Positions 33,000-43,350 of a stretch of 64,000 bases of DNA are shown one piece after another; the first letter of the stretch is position 1, and each line of letters starts with the position of its first letter. The stretch spans positions 13,516,001-13,580,000 of the forward strand of contig OX637297.1 in NCBI GenBank assembly GCA_951799445.1. Reading direction: 5' to 3'. The translations under genes were made by a program, and so were the position numbers. The DNA comes from Pseudisothecium myosuroides. Taxonomy: Eukaryota > Streptophyta > Bryopsida > Hypnales > Lembophyllaceae. A model generated the notes under the pieces. The model was not told the origin of the DNA. It ran no database searches and worked only from the letters and a program-made list of their open reading frames with translations.

Positions 33000-35490
33000 A
33001 AGTTAAAAATATCCATGAGTCGTACAATAAATCCCCATCAATGTGGAAAGTAAAATGTAGAAGTTCAAAATAATGTAAACATTACTTTCAAATCCATCAC
33101 CCCATTTTTTCTCAATACCCAATTTTTTGTAATTCACGTGGAAATGGATTTGAAATGGGTATATGTGGCATAATTTGTTGGATTCTATATCCTAAGAATA
33201 TTTAGAACTTGCTCAAATTTTTTTTAAAGCATTCACGTACAAAAATCCATGACATTTGATTGATAATCGTGGACATTACAACACAGGGCCCCATTCATTT
33301 CCAATTTTTTCTAATGCATGTGGAGATGGATTTGAAATGATTGGGTACAAATAGAGTATTGTTTTTGATTCCAAATACTAAGAATTTTCAGAAGTTGCCC
33401 CATTTTTTTTGAAGCATTCATGTACAAAAATCTATGGAACTTGATAATTGTAGACATTAAAACATAGAATCCCCATTCATTCCCAATTTCAGCAAGTTGT
33501 GAATAGTCTTAGGATTTAGAATTAAAAACAATATTCTATTTATACCCATTTCAGAACCATCTCCTCGTACAATAAAAAAAATTGGGAATGAACGGGGGCC
33601 CTGCATTCTCATGCCCGCATGAAATGCCTTATATATTTTTTAAACTATAATTACTAATCTGTATTTAAACAAACATGAGTCATAATTTATGTCTTGTACT
33701 TAGAAAGAACTTCAGTGCCAAAAATCATAGAAATTGTTAATATTATAGAGGTCAATTTAGAATGTATAAGCTTCATTCTTTAATTTATGCAATTCCTTTA
33801 ATTCCTTAGTAACTTGGTTTTTAAATGGCATGAAATAGAAATTATTCAATTTAATCATTCTAAAAGTATACAGTCATTTTCAATGAATTTATATATGAAA
33901 TCTGAAAGTGGATGATTGTACTAACTATATGTAAGTATTCTAGAGTATGCATATGAATATTACTATGTACTTAATTGATTAGAGGAAGAACATGAGTGTC
34001 CTTGTAAAATGATATGACACGATTTTATTTTAGAGTTCTCATTAATATGATTAGAATTTGCCAATCATTAAGTGTTTCACTTTTGACTGGTATGGGCCAC
34101 AGACTCCATATTCATGCCAAATCATTAGCATTCATAATGAGAGAAACCACTTACAATGAGCCGCCATGCATTCCTAATTGTACCGTTAAACATGCAAGGC
34201 ATCATTGATTTCAAGTGCCCCAATGATTGAGAGAAATCATTTACAAAGTGCCGCCATGCATTCCAAATGATACCGCCCAACATAGAAGTCATCATTGATT
34301 TCAAGTGCCGTACTTGTTGAAATGGAAGGCAATTATGCTGGCAATCATTTCTTTGTGACCCATTTTTTTAGATTTGGTACATAACCCAAGAAAAAAGGGC
34401 CAAGTCTTGTATTATACAAAACCATAATTTCATGACTCATGAAATAAGTGCACGTGGGTGTGGAAAGAAAATGTAGAAGTTAGACACAGTCTACACTTCA
34501 CTTTCAAATTTGTGGCCGCATTCATTTTTTTTATTTTTTTTAACTTGCTACAAAACTTAAGAAAAATGGGCCATGCCCTGTATTTTAGAGAACCATAATT
34601 TCATTACTCATGAAATAAGTGCAGATGGGTAGGAAAAAAATAATATAGAAGTTCGACATATTCTAGTAGGCAATTTCAAATCCATCGCCGTATTCAATTC
34701 ATGAAGAAATAAAATGAAATTACTTATTTAATATTAGGTGCAAGAATCTAATCCCCACATTTATTTTCCATGCAGAGATTATTTACAACTTGCACATTTT
34801 TTTCCTCCTCGAATGGTCATTAAATTTTATGACATTTAGAATTTAGTTCCACTAACTACAGGGTAGCCACGGATAATTTTTAATTTCTTCCTTAATTCCT
34901 CTTAAATGAGGCACAAGAATTCAATTCCTACATGGATTTTGCATGTGGGGATTATTTTAAACTTGCACACTTTTTTTACTTCATGAATTTCATATTCAAA
35001 ATAAGAAATAAATAAATAAATTGTGCAAGTGAAGTTGGAAATACTCTAAACATTTTTAATTGGTACTGAGCACAGAAAATTTGTGCCCCAATGTCTTAAA
35101 TCTCGGCGAGAACAAAAAAAACGAAGCTATATTATAAGCCATAAAAGCCAAGCAACAAATATTTCTAAAACTATTTTCATTTGCAGGTAATTCTAGAAAT
35201 TTATAAGTTCCATTATAGTAATACCTAACTCAAAAGTATTGCTTCCGTAGACAATAACTGAAAATATTTACAAGGTGTTAGTACATTGTGAAGAAATTAG
35301 TGTGGGACCCCGTAGTTTCAATAATTTTTTCTAGTCATTATGTGGCTCATGATCACAAGGAGCACAAAGAACTAAAAGAACACGAAGAGGCTAAATCTGT
35401 GAGTGTTTTTTGGCTATTCAATTTAAAATAAATTTCTACTTTCGCCAGATAAAAGTAGTATTTTGTGGCACCAAAAATCCAAGTTGTTCT
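33000..35490. repeat. Degenerate spacer sequence between opposed satellites
   Basis: AT-rich, with weak repeats. Relatives of the spacer A satellite lie at 33230-33620 (TTGGGAATGAAC next to GGGGGCCCTG). A 90-bp duplication carries CCGCCATGCATTCC at 34160 and 34250. A pair of about 175-bp units (CATAATTTCATGACTCATGA) lies near 34420 and 34595. No gene seen. Confidence 0.55.
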
Positions 35491-35499
35491 ATTTCAAAA

Positions 35500-36245
35500 T
35501 AGATATTCTAGTGATTTGAGGAGTAAAAAAGTAGTACAAGTTGTAAATAATCTCTACTTGGAGAATCCATGTACTGATTAATTTCTTGCCCTTACTTTTG
35601 AAAGAGAAAAATAAATAAAAAACTAGCCATAAATTTGTTGTACTTAGTGGAACTGGAATCCAAATGTCATGACATTGAATGGCGAGTGGAGGAGTAAAAA
35701 AAATGTGCAAGTTGTACATAATCTCCATTTGGGCAATCCATGTGTAGATTAATTTCTTGCCCTTATTTTTGAAAGAGAAAAATAAATAAAAAATTAGCCA
35801 TAAATTTGTTGTATTCAGTGGAACTTGAATCCAAATGTCATGAAATTGAATGGCGAGTGGAGGAGTAAAAAAATTGTGCAAGTTGTAAATACTTTCCACT
35901 TGGAGAATCCATGTCAAGATTAATTTCTTGCTCTTATTTTTGAAAGAAAAAAAAAATTGAACCAAAAACCATAAACTGTATTTAGTAGAACTTAAATCCA
36001 AATGTCATGAATTGAATGGCGAGTGGAGGAGTAAAACAAATGTGTAAGTTCTAAATACTTTCCACTTGGAGAATCCATATTGAGATTAATTTCTTGCCCT
36101 TATTTTTGAAAGAGCAAAAAAATTTAACAAAAAGCCATTAACTATACTTAGTGGAATTTGAATCCAAATGTCATGAAATTTAGTGGCGATTGGAGGAGTA
36201 AAAAAAAATTGCAAGTTCAAATTTTTTCTGACTTGGAGAGTCCAT
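35500..36245. repeat. Satellite of about 167 bp, about 4 copies in inverted orientation
   Basis: Reverse complement of the 30250-32990 unit: CTTGCCCTTATTTTTGAAAG, CCAAATGTCATGA and GGCGAGTGGAGGAGTAAA recur at about 160-180 bp. The two arrays face each other across about 2.5 kb. Confidence 0.88.
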
Positions 36246-36289
36246 GTGGAAATGAAGTTAAAGGGATTAGGGTTTACAGTTCACAATTT

Positions 36290-36480
36290 AAGGATTTTAG
36301 GGTTTAGGATTTAGGATGTAGGGTATGGCTTAGGTTTTACGTACACCTAAACAAGTGGGTTATACCCTGCAAAGTTGAAACCCTAAATTCTTACTCTAAA
36401 TTCTAAACACTATTGCTTAAAAAACTTACCCTTGGACCCTGGACCCTAAACCTTAAACCCTAAATCCTAAACCCTAAAAT
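36290..36480. repeat. Head-to-head telomere-like tracts
   Basis: TTTTAGGGTTTAGGATTTAGG at about 36297 is followed by AAACCCTAAATTC and TAAACCCTAAATCCTAAACC up to 36478. G-rich and C-rich tracts are in opposite orientation. Degenerate, so an old interstitial or telo-box region rather than a chromosome end. Confidence 0.6.
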
Positions 36481-37117
36481 CGCAAGAAACTCGCCAAAAG
36501 CGTCTACAAAGAGGATTCCTCGTTTGACAACAAGACACTTGAAAAATGAAAGCAAAATATGTTTTCCAAAACTGCAAAAAAAGGGTCTGCACTAGCGCTC
36601 CGTGATTTTGTAAGTGCATCATTTGAAAATGAATCAAACAAATCCAGCAATAGTAAGGAACTACCATGACGGGAGACTTTTTTGTTTTTTTAAGTACACA
36701 ACATTTTTTGAATCGGAGTGTAGGTAGAGGGTCCTCAAAATGGGAGGGCATGAATTCACGCTGCCAGACTTTTCGCACCACAAAATCGGGCATCCGTTGA
36801 CTTCAAAGAGTTTTGAAATTTTGGATTTTCGTGCTCTCCTTCCTTCCCGTGACTTCTTTCCTTCCCGCGCCTTCCTTCCTACCCGCGCCTTCCTTCCTCA
36901 AGATTTCTCTTCTCTCCTAGTGACCTTGACGTCGCCAGGATTCCATCGTAGTGGAAGAAGGCGGCCTTAGTTGTTCCATTCGCTTTGCTGCTTCTGCATT
37001 GCTCCCGCACAACGCGTTGCTATCTTGATTTGGAAGAATGATTGTGTAGCTCTCTCAATTTCATGCAAACCTTGAAGTTTGTTATGACCTTCTCGTGTTC
37101 ACTGATATCATTTTTGA
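36481..37117 (+). other. Probable promoter and leader exon of DUF7869 gene C
   Basis: Unique, GC-richer sequence with a short CTTCCTTCCCGCG repeat at 36835-36900. It ends at a donor-like GA|GTAAGC at 37118. No clear open frame on the plus strand. Confidence 0.35.
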
Positions 37118-38180
37118 GTAAGCAATCTTGTTCTTGGGCCAGCTTGCATAGTAGGTTGTTTCTCCCGTTGCTTGTGTATATCCTATGCGTGCGCATTCCA
37201 TGTTTTTTACTTCTAGGGTTGCGATAAAAATCAGTGAATTGTAGAAGTTAGGATTTTAGCAGTTTCTTGTGCGGACCTTTGTTATCGAATATTGTTGATG
37301 CTGCTTCGCTATTGGGCCCAACTTTTCCGCCATATATTTTGGAGACACAGTCATTGCTTTTAGGAACAGTGTACTTATCCTCGGGTTGACGATAACTCCC
37401 TTCTAATTTTTTTATCACAGTATTTACAACAACTATATGTGGTCAAATTCTTTTCTTGAAATAGGGATTATTCTTGCGTCGACGATAACTTCAGTAGTGT
37501 ATTTCTATACACTTTCAATCCTGGTAATTTACAACTAGTTATTACATTTAATGAAATACTGAAATCATAAACATCATCCAAGATCTATCCTCGAGTCGAC
37601 TATAATGGAAACTATGTTTTTCGAGGTGCGACTACAAACATATTTCGAAGTCTGATGTTATTGACGGAAATCAGCCTTCTAGTATAAAGGAAAGAAATTG
37701 GAAGTGTAGCTTACAATACTTTAGACAATAGGAGAGTATATACTCGTCGATGATGTTGGAGATGTTCCTGGTGTCCATAGTATTTTTGATGGTAACAGAC
37801 CTGTCTATACTTGAGTCGACTATAAATTCCAGAGTCTTGCTTTTGTATCCACTTGGATAACATCCTGTTTTATATCGGGATTCTTCATTTCTTTCATTAG
37901 TTAGTGAAATATTAGTTAGTAAACCATATATACTCTAGTCAAGTATATGGTCCGAAAATGATGCATCGACGTCGGGATCTGGCGTTGTGTTCTTATACAG
38001 TCTTGTTTATACTGTAATACCTTGAGGGATAAGTGCATTCTCGAATCGTGGATAGTAATTAAACTTGGTCTCTCCTTATTCTACAGTACTCTATAGAGTT
38101 TTCTCCTTTGTATAAAAAGTCGTATTATGTTATCCTCGAGTCGACGATAAGTTCAACTGATATCTTCTGTCTCATTGCAG
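37118..38180 (+). promoter_or_regulatory. Predicted leader intron of DUF7869 gene C with a cluster of C palindromes
   Basis: Donor GTAAGC at 37118, acceptor TCTGTCTCATTGCAG ending at 38180, one base before the start ATG. C-motif copies: TATCCTCGGGTTGACGATAA near 37376, TGCGTCGACGATAAC near 37473, TATCCTCGAGTCGACTATAA near 37588, TACTTGAGTCGACTATAAA near 37806, TATCCTCGAGTCGACGATAA near 38132, plus weaker copies near 37740, 37930 and 38040. This is the motif of the ParB-like gene C leader, 10 kb away. Confidence 0.75.
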
Positions 38181-38181
38181 A

Positions 38182-41055
38182 ATGGATATTCATGGACCTG
38201 AAGAATTTGAGAACCCTGTTCCAGTTCTGCCTCTGGATGTCGCTGTTTGTGATGGTATTCCTCATGCATCGTGGAACACAATGGGAGTTACCCTCAGAAA
38301 CGAAGCGGGGGATGACATCGCAAACGAAGTTTGTTAAAGCGTCGACGCGGACCTCGTCATTGACATGGACGGACAGCCGCTTGGTGACGACCGAGTTGCC
38401 GTTCAGATTGCGGAGTCTTTGTGCGAGGTGGAGGTCCCATCAGCTTGGATGTGGTCAATGCACTCTTAGGACATTAAGAGGGTGTTTTTGAACAATGCCA
38501 GTCTATATGATCATAAGCAGACACAAATTTACAATGCAGCTCTACGTGCCTTGAACCGTCGATTTCGTGTTGGGGTGCGTTCTTATGAGAGCTCTAGAGG
38601 GAGGGTTGAGGTCGGCCTCCCTCCAAAGAAGGAATCTCTTCTTACTCCGCAAGCAATTCTTGAAGTGTCTACAAAATCATGCTGCGGGAATAACTGCTTG
38701 CAACCTTTTCCTCGTCAGGAAATTCAAGCCATACGTTCTCAGCTACATGCAATTGATGGATTTTATGCCCGTAAGAAGTGTCTTCTTGAGGTGCATAGGC
38801 AAATGCATATAGACGGTGCTAGTAAGGACTGGGTAACCTTGAAGAGGATGGAGGTGTGTCTTGCTGCTTGATGGACTATTTACGGGATTTCAAAAGCTAC
38901 CTTCTACAGATACAAGCACATGGCAAAATTTGGGAAGCAGGTGGAGTCTCACGGGAATTTGGGATCCAAGAAAACCCGCACGCATACTGTACAAGCTACT
39001 GCCGCACTTTGGACGTTGGTTGTGAGTGAAGCTGACCAAATGCCTCACAAAATGAGAACATTGATTACCGGGGAAAAAGTCCCCGCAATGGTGTTGCCGT
39101 CAACTTTTCGTTGGAGCGACCAGTTACCAAAAATCAATGATGCCAACCCTGCTTTGAATTTGCCTCCCGTTTCTTCTAGTGGATTGAGTAACATTAGACG
39201 TGTTTCTTTTCCAGAGTATGTTGCGAAGGCTCCTGGGGATAATTTTTGGAGATGTAATCTGTGCGATCAGTATAGACAAGTGAGGAGCGCCTGCACACCG
39301 CTTTCAAGCTCGCAGGACAAGTGGGAGAGAATTTTGGAAACTCACCTTGCGGGACAAAGGGCCCATAGAGAGCTCTATTATGCAAATCACCATATTTAAG
39401 AGAAATACCCTGAGAAGATGCTCACCATTATCCATGATAAAATGGATCACTCCAAGACTACTTCTGCACATTTCTCTCTTAAGACCAAAGTGACAGATTC
39501 TTTCACCAAAATGCCAGTCACTATTACGAGCATGATTTCTCATGGTCATGGCGATGTTTGGTACGTGCATTACGGCCTAGCGACTTTTCCAACATACTCA
39601 AATCACACCATTGGATCCATTGCAAGGCTGTTGCATGATCTTGAAGGGCCGCCAAAGAATTCATTGCGCCAATTGCCTGCCGTCAAGGAGGGCCAATCCG
39701 CATTGACAAAGGCTGTGTTGGAAGGCTCGGAGATGTGCTTGGACTCCCTTCTTCCTCCTCCACCAAAGCCGATCCCTGTTCAACCTCTGCCCCCTATATT
39801 GACTCTGCAGCTCGACAATGCAGCATCCGACAACAAGAACCGATGGGTTTTTGCTTTCTATTCTCTTCTTGATTCGAAGGGCATTTTTCGGGAGATATAC
39901 ATTAACTTCCTCATTGTTGGGCACACTCACATAGACATTGATGCTTTATTTGGTTGGTGGAGCACCATGTTGAAGATGAATAACTACCAGACTATTCTGA
40001 GGCTCATGAAATCCTTTATAGACTGTGAAACCCATCCTGTCATTCCTCACTTCATTGAAGAAGTTTCTGATTTCAAGGGCTTTGTAGAAGGCTATTTTGG
40101 CAATGGTGGTGACTTTCTGGAAGGTCATTCTATGGCCCAACAGTTTAAGTTCTACAAGGATTCAAGTAGATGGCCATTGATGGAGTATAAGCATCTTTGT
40201 ACTGACAGGAATTGGCTGCCAGAGGGTGGCAAAAGAATTCGCTTGTGGTCTGAGACTGAAGACGGCCACGCCAAGGTGCTGAGTGGTGTTCCGCGCCCTC
40301 TACCTCCGTGTCATATGAACAAGCTTGATGATGTCAAGAAGGGTTTAAACGGTTTTGTTGCGCACTAGAGTAATATGGTGGACAACGACCAATCTGGAGA
40401 GTTCAGGAGGAAGAATGAATCTATAAGGAGTTATTAGAAAGGTGTGAGGACCGCTCTGGATGCACCTCTTGTTGCACCTGAGGTGTTGGAGGATGGATTT
40501 TGGCCGGCTTCTAGAATCACCGGTGAACCGGAAGATACAATGGGACAAGAGGGCATAGTGTAAGAAGAGTTTGCACAAGATCCACCCTTTGTAGGGCGAA
40601 GGCGTGATCGCCCACGTCCTTCGTTTCGTGTTGCTCGTGATGTATTTGCCGGTTATTTTGTCATCGTGATCCCTCATTGTAGTGACCCAAAGCCGTTTTG
40701 GCTTGCTAGAGCACTAACAAATCCGGGTCCGGATCTGGGGCATCTTAATTCGATATGGATTCAATATTGGAAGCTTCTTGATAAACATTGTCCTGATCCT
40801 AAAACGTATGATAGATGGGACACAAAAGCAGGGAATGTGTGGGCCAAGGACACACGTGTATTACCAATCTGGTCGAGGACGAGCGTTATCATGACGGCTT
40901 TCAAGGCACGTGGGAAAAGAGGTGCTAATGATTAACCTCAAGTTCTTCCAGATGTCAAAATTTCCAAAGCACAGTTTGGCATTATCAAATCATCAATGGT
41001 GGCAATTTTGGCTAAATCTAAGAACGATGCGTCTTCGACAGAAGAGGATGATTAG
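38182..41055 (+). pseudogene. DUF7869-type transposase-like gene, unit C (eight in-frame stops)
   Basis: A single frame of 958 codons from ATG to TAG, colinear with copy D. The N-terminal domain reads WNTMGVTLRNEAGDD; then CCGNNCLQPFPRQ, CNLCDQYRQ, MDHSKT, LQLDNAASDNKNRW and GHTHIDIDALFGWW. The last two are the presumed active-site motifs of DUF7869. Stops: TAA 38335, TAG 38467, TGA 38869, TAA 39397, TAG 40366, TAG 40435, TAA 40561 and TAA 40933. No frameshift is needed anywhere. Four stops (38467, 38869, 40366, 40435) stand where copy D has Trp. Active-site residues are kept, so the copy probably died by point mutation after insertion. Confidence 0.85.
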
Positions 41056-41530
41056 TTTAGATGGTTTGTTATTTTATTATTATTTTTGGTGTTCAAGTAG
41101 AATGCGCTTTTGCATTTAGATGTATTAAGATGTTTTCAGTTTTATGTTGTGCCGTTTGAAGTCGAAAATATTATCGCCATGTAACCATGTTTGGATGTTA
41201 TTAATAGTATGTATTATTTTATTTTTTATTCATTCTATGTAATGTATTTTTCCTTTCCTCCTACTAATAGAAAATTCAGGGTCCACAGTGACAGAAAAGT
41301 GTTGATTTGGTTTGTTAATTTTTGTATTGATTTGGACGTGTTGACCTGGACGCTGCATAGCAAAAAAGTGTTGATTTGGATAAGAAATTGAACACTTTTT
41401 TGTTAAACCAAGAAAAAAAATGTTAACTTGGCAACAAAAACATGTTAATTTGGCAACAAAAAAATGTTCAATTTTCACCATTTAAAATTAAAAAATTCTA
41501 TTCTAAAAAATCAAATTTCAGGCCCAATCC
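41056..41530. other. AT-rich flank with GTGTTGATTTGG repeats
   Basis: GTGTTGATTTGG and TGTTAACTTGG or TGTTAATTTGG variants occur six times between 41300 and 41460, partly as inverted pairs around AAATTGAACAC. No gene. Confidence 0.4.
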
Positions 41531-41537
41531 AGGGCTG

Positions 41538-41592
41538 CCACATGGCACCTTGCCACGTGGCAGCCCTGCCCGCATGGCAAGGTGCCATGTGG
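41538..41592. repeat. Perfect 18-bp hairpin
   Basis: CCACATGGCACCTTGCCA at 41538-41555 and its exact reverse complement at 41575-41592, with a 19-nt loop. It lies in a locally GC-rich stretch with repeated GCCATGCGG / CCACGTGG motifs. Confidence 0.85.
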
Positions 41593-41654
41593 ACAAGCCA
41601 CGTAGGCAGCCCGCCATGCGGGTAGGCTACCTAGGCGGCCTTGCCATGTAGGCG

Positions 41655-41729
41655 GTGTGGCCCCCGGGGTTTGAATCCGGGACCTTGGAGGTTAAACTCC
41701 AAGGTCTTAAACCATTAGACCACAAATGC
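41655..41729 (-). ncRNA. tRNA-like sequence (tRNA pseudogene or SINE head)
   Basis: On the minus strand an A-box-like TGGTCTAATGGTT (41722-41710) and a B-box-like GGATTCAAACC (41678-41668) have tRNA-like spacing. Between them CCTTGGAG and CTCCAAGG form a stem with a TTTAAC loop, which does not make a standard 7-nt anticodon loop. The acceptor stem does not pair well. So it is not a functional tRNA; a tRNA-derived SINE is possible. Confidence 0.5.
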
Positions 41730-41799
41730 AATTGCATGTGCAAAAGTGCAAATGGTTTTTATATAATTAGTTTCTCATTTTTTTTGTATTTGTCATGTG

Positions 41800-42157
41800 A
41801 AGTCAGCAGACTTCAAGGGCCGTTTTGACATAGTAAATTAACTTATTTCTTAAAACTTTCAACTAAGAAAAGTTGGGAAATGAAGGTACCTTTCACCTCC
41901 AAAAATCCGTTTGCAATGTGGAATCTTTAATAGAAAGATATGGACAAAATTCAGAGAGGGTGTTTAAAAGTGTTAAAAAAAATTGGCCATTTCAACCCCT
42001 CTCTGAATTTTGTCCATAACTTTTTATTTAAGACTCCAAATTGCAAACAGATTTTTGGAGGTGAAAATTACTTTCATTTCCCAACTTTTCTTAGTTGAAA
42101 GTCTTAAGAAAAAAGTTAATTTACTATGTCAAAACGGTCCCTGAAGTCTGCTGACTT
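41800..42157. mobile_element. 358-bp fold-back MITE
   Basis: The left half starts AAGTCAGCAGACTTCAAGGG; the reverse complement of the right half starts AAGTCAGCAGACTTCAGGGA. Pairing continues almost to the centre (GACAAAATTCAGAGAGGG), so the element is a near-complete inverted repeat. No target duplication recognised. Confidence 0.85.
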
Positions 42158-42811
42158 TTAAAACCACCGACTTGTGAATATTTAAGCTTTTAAATTCTTT
42201 TTTGCCTATGTGTTATTTCCTTGAAGCATGAAAATGAAGTTTTAAAAAAAGTTTTGAGTATATATTTCCAACATGTTTTTTCAATATGTAAAGGAAAGTT
42301 GAAAGTTCTACATTTGAGGAACGCATTTTGGGTAAATAGTTTGAAAGATAAAACCTAACCATTTGTAACAAAAAACATTTACTTAAAAATTTTCACACCA
42401 TATGTGCCCAAAAAATAATACTTTTCATAAAAAGAAACATTTCAATTTGATTTTCTAAATTTATTTTTATATCAAAAGCTTTGAAGTATTCAATTTTGAT
42501 AAATGAGATGGGAATTATAAAGATTTTAAATTTATCGGTAGTTCTAAAATAAAGTGTACTTTTTTTTTGGTACTCAATTTCAAATACCGTCAAAGAAGAC
42601 ATAAAAACATTGGATGTACATGATTCATTACAAAATTACAAATTATTCATGATTGAAATGGACATTTCTGAAATATATAATTAAATTTTAAAGAACTTTG
42701 AACTTTAAATCATAACAATGAATTCCTTGAAGATGTTAATCCTGTAATGAAAAGTTATAAACAAAATGGAGATAGGTATTAGATTTTTTTTTTTAATAAA
42801 TTAAGGAAATT

Positions 42812-43165
42812 TCGGAGGTTGTTTTGGCATAGTACAAAAACTTTTTTGAAAACTTTTTTGAAAACTTTTTTAACTAATAAAAGTTGGTAATTCAAACAAG
42901 CTTTCATCTCCAAAATTCCATTTGAAGTTTGGAGATTTTACTCAAAAGTTTTGGACAACTTTAAGAGAGAGGTTGGGAATTTATTACTTTTGACATTTTT
43001 GAACATCCTCTCTGAATTTTGTCCATAACTTTTGATTGGAGGATCAAAACTTCAAATAGATTATTGGAGATGAAGTCTTGTTTGAATTACCAACTCTTAT
43101 TAGTTAAAAATGTTTTCAAAAAAGTTGTTTTGCTATGCCAAAACGGCCTCCAAAGTCTATTGAAT
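42812..43165. mobile_element. Related fold-back MITE, more diverged
   Basis: Inverted halves GGAGGTTGTTTTGGCATAG and, in reverse complement, GGAGGCCGTTTTGGCATAG, with TTTTGGACAACTTTAAGAGA near the centre. It shares TTTTGRCATAG and the CTCTCTGAATTTTGTCCATAA segment with the element at 41800. Confidence 0.75.
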
Positions 43166-43184
43166 TTAAAGAAAAAAAATTTCA

Positions 43185-43350
43185 ACACTTCTCTCAATTT
43201 TGGTTATAACTTTTGATTGAACAATTGAAATCTCAAACGGATTGTTGGAGATGGAAGTTGGTTTAATTCCACAACTTTTTTTAATTCAAAGTTTTTTGAA
43301 AAAAGTTCATTTATTATGCGCAAAGTACTTCCAAAGTCTGCTGACTTTAG
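43185..43350. mobile_element. Half copy of the fold-back MITE
   Basis: CTCTCAATTTTGGTTATAAC through CCAAAGTCTGCTGACTTT matches the right half of the two preceding elements. The left half is missing. Confidence 0.65.

Noticed and set aside
36290..36480. Chromosome end or fusion site
   Set aside because: Repeats are short, degenerate and mixed with unique sequence; telo-box or old insertion is simpler.
36467..36793. Minus-strand open frame of 108 codons
   Set aside because: Lies in the presumed promoter region and telomere-like tract, with no motif and no splice context.
38182..41055. Variant genetic code or programmed readthrough to explain in-frame stops
   Set aside because: All three stop codons occur internally, they replace different residues (Trp, Arg, Gln and others), genes also end with the same codons, and other copies lack them.
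41655..41729. Functional tRNA gene
   Set aside because: The anticodon loop and acceptor stem do not form properly; only A- and B-box-like segments fit.
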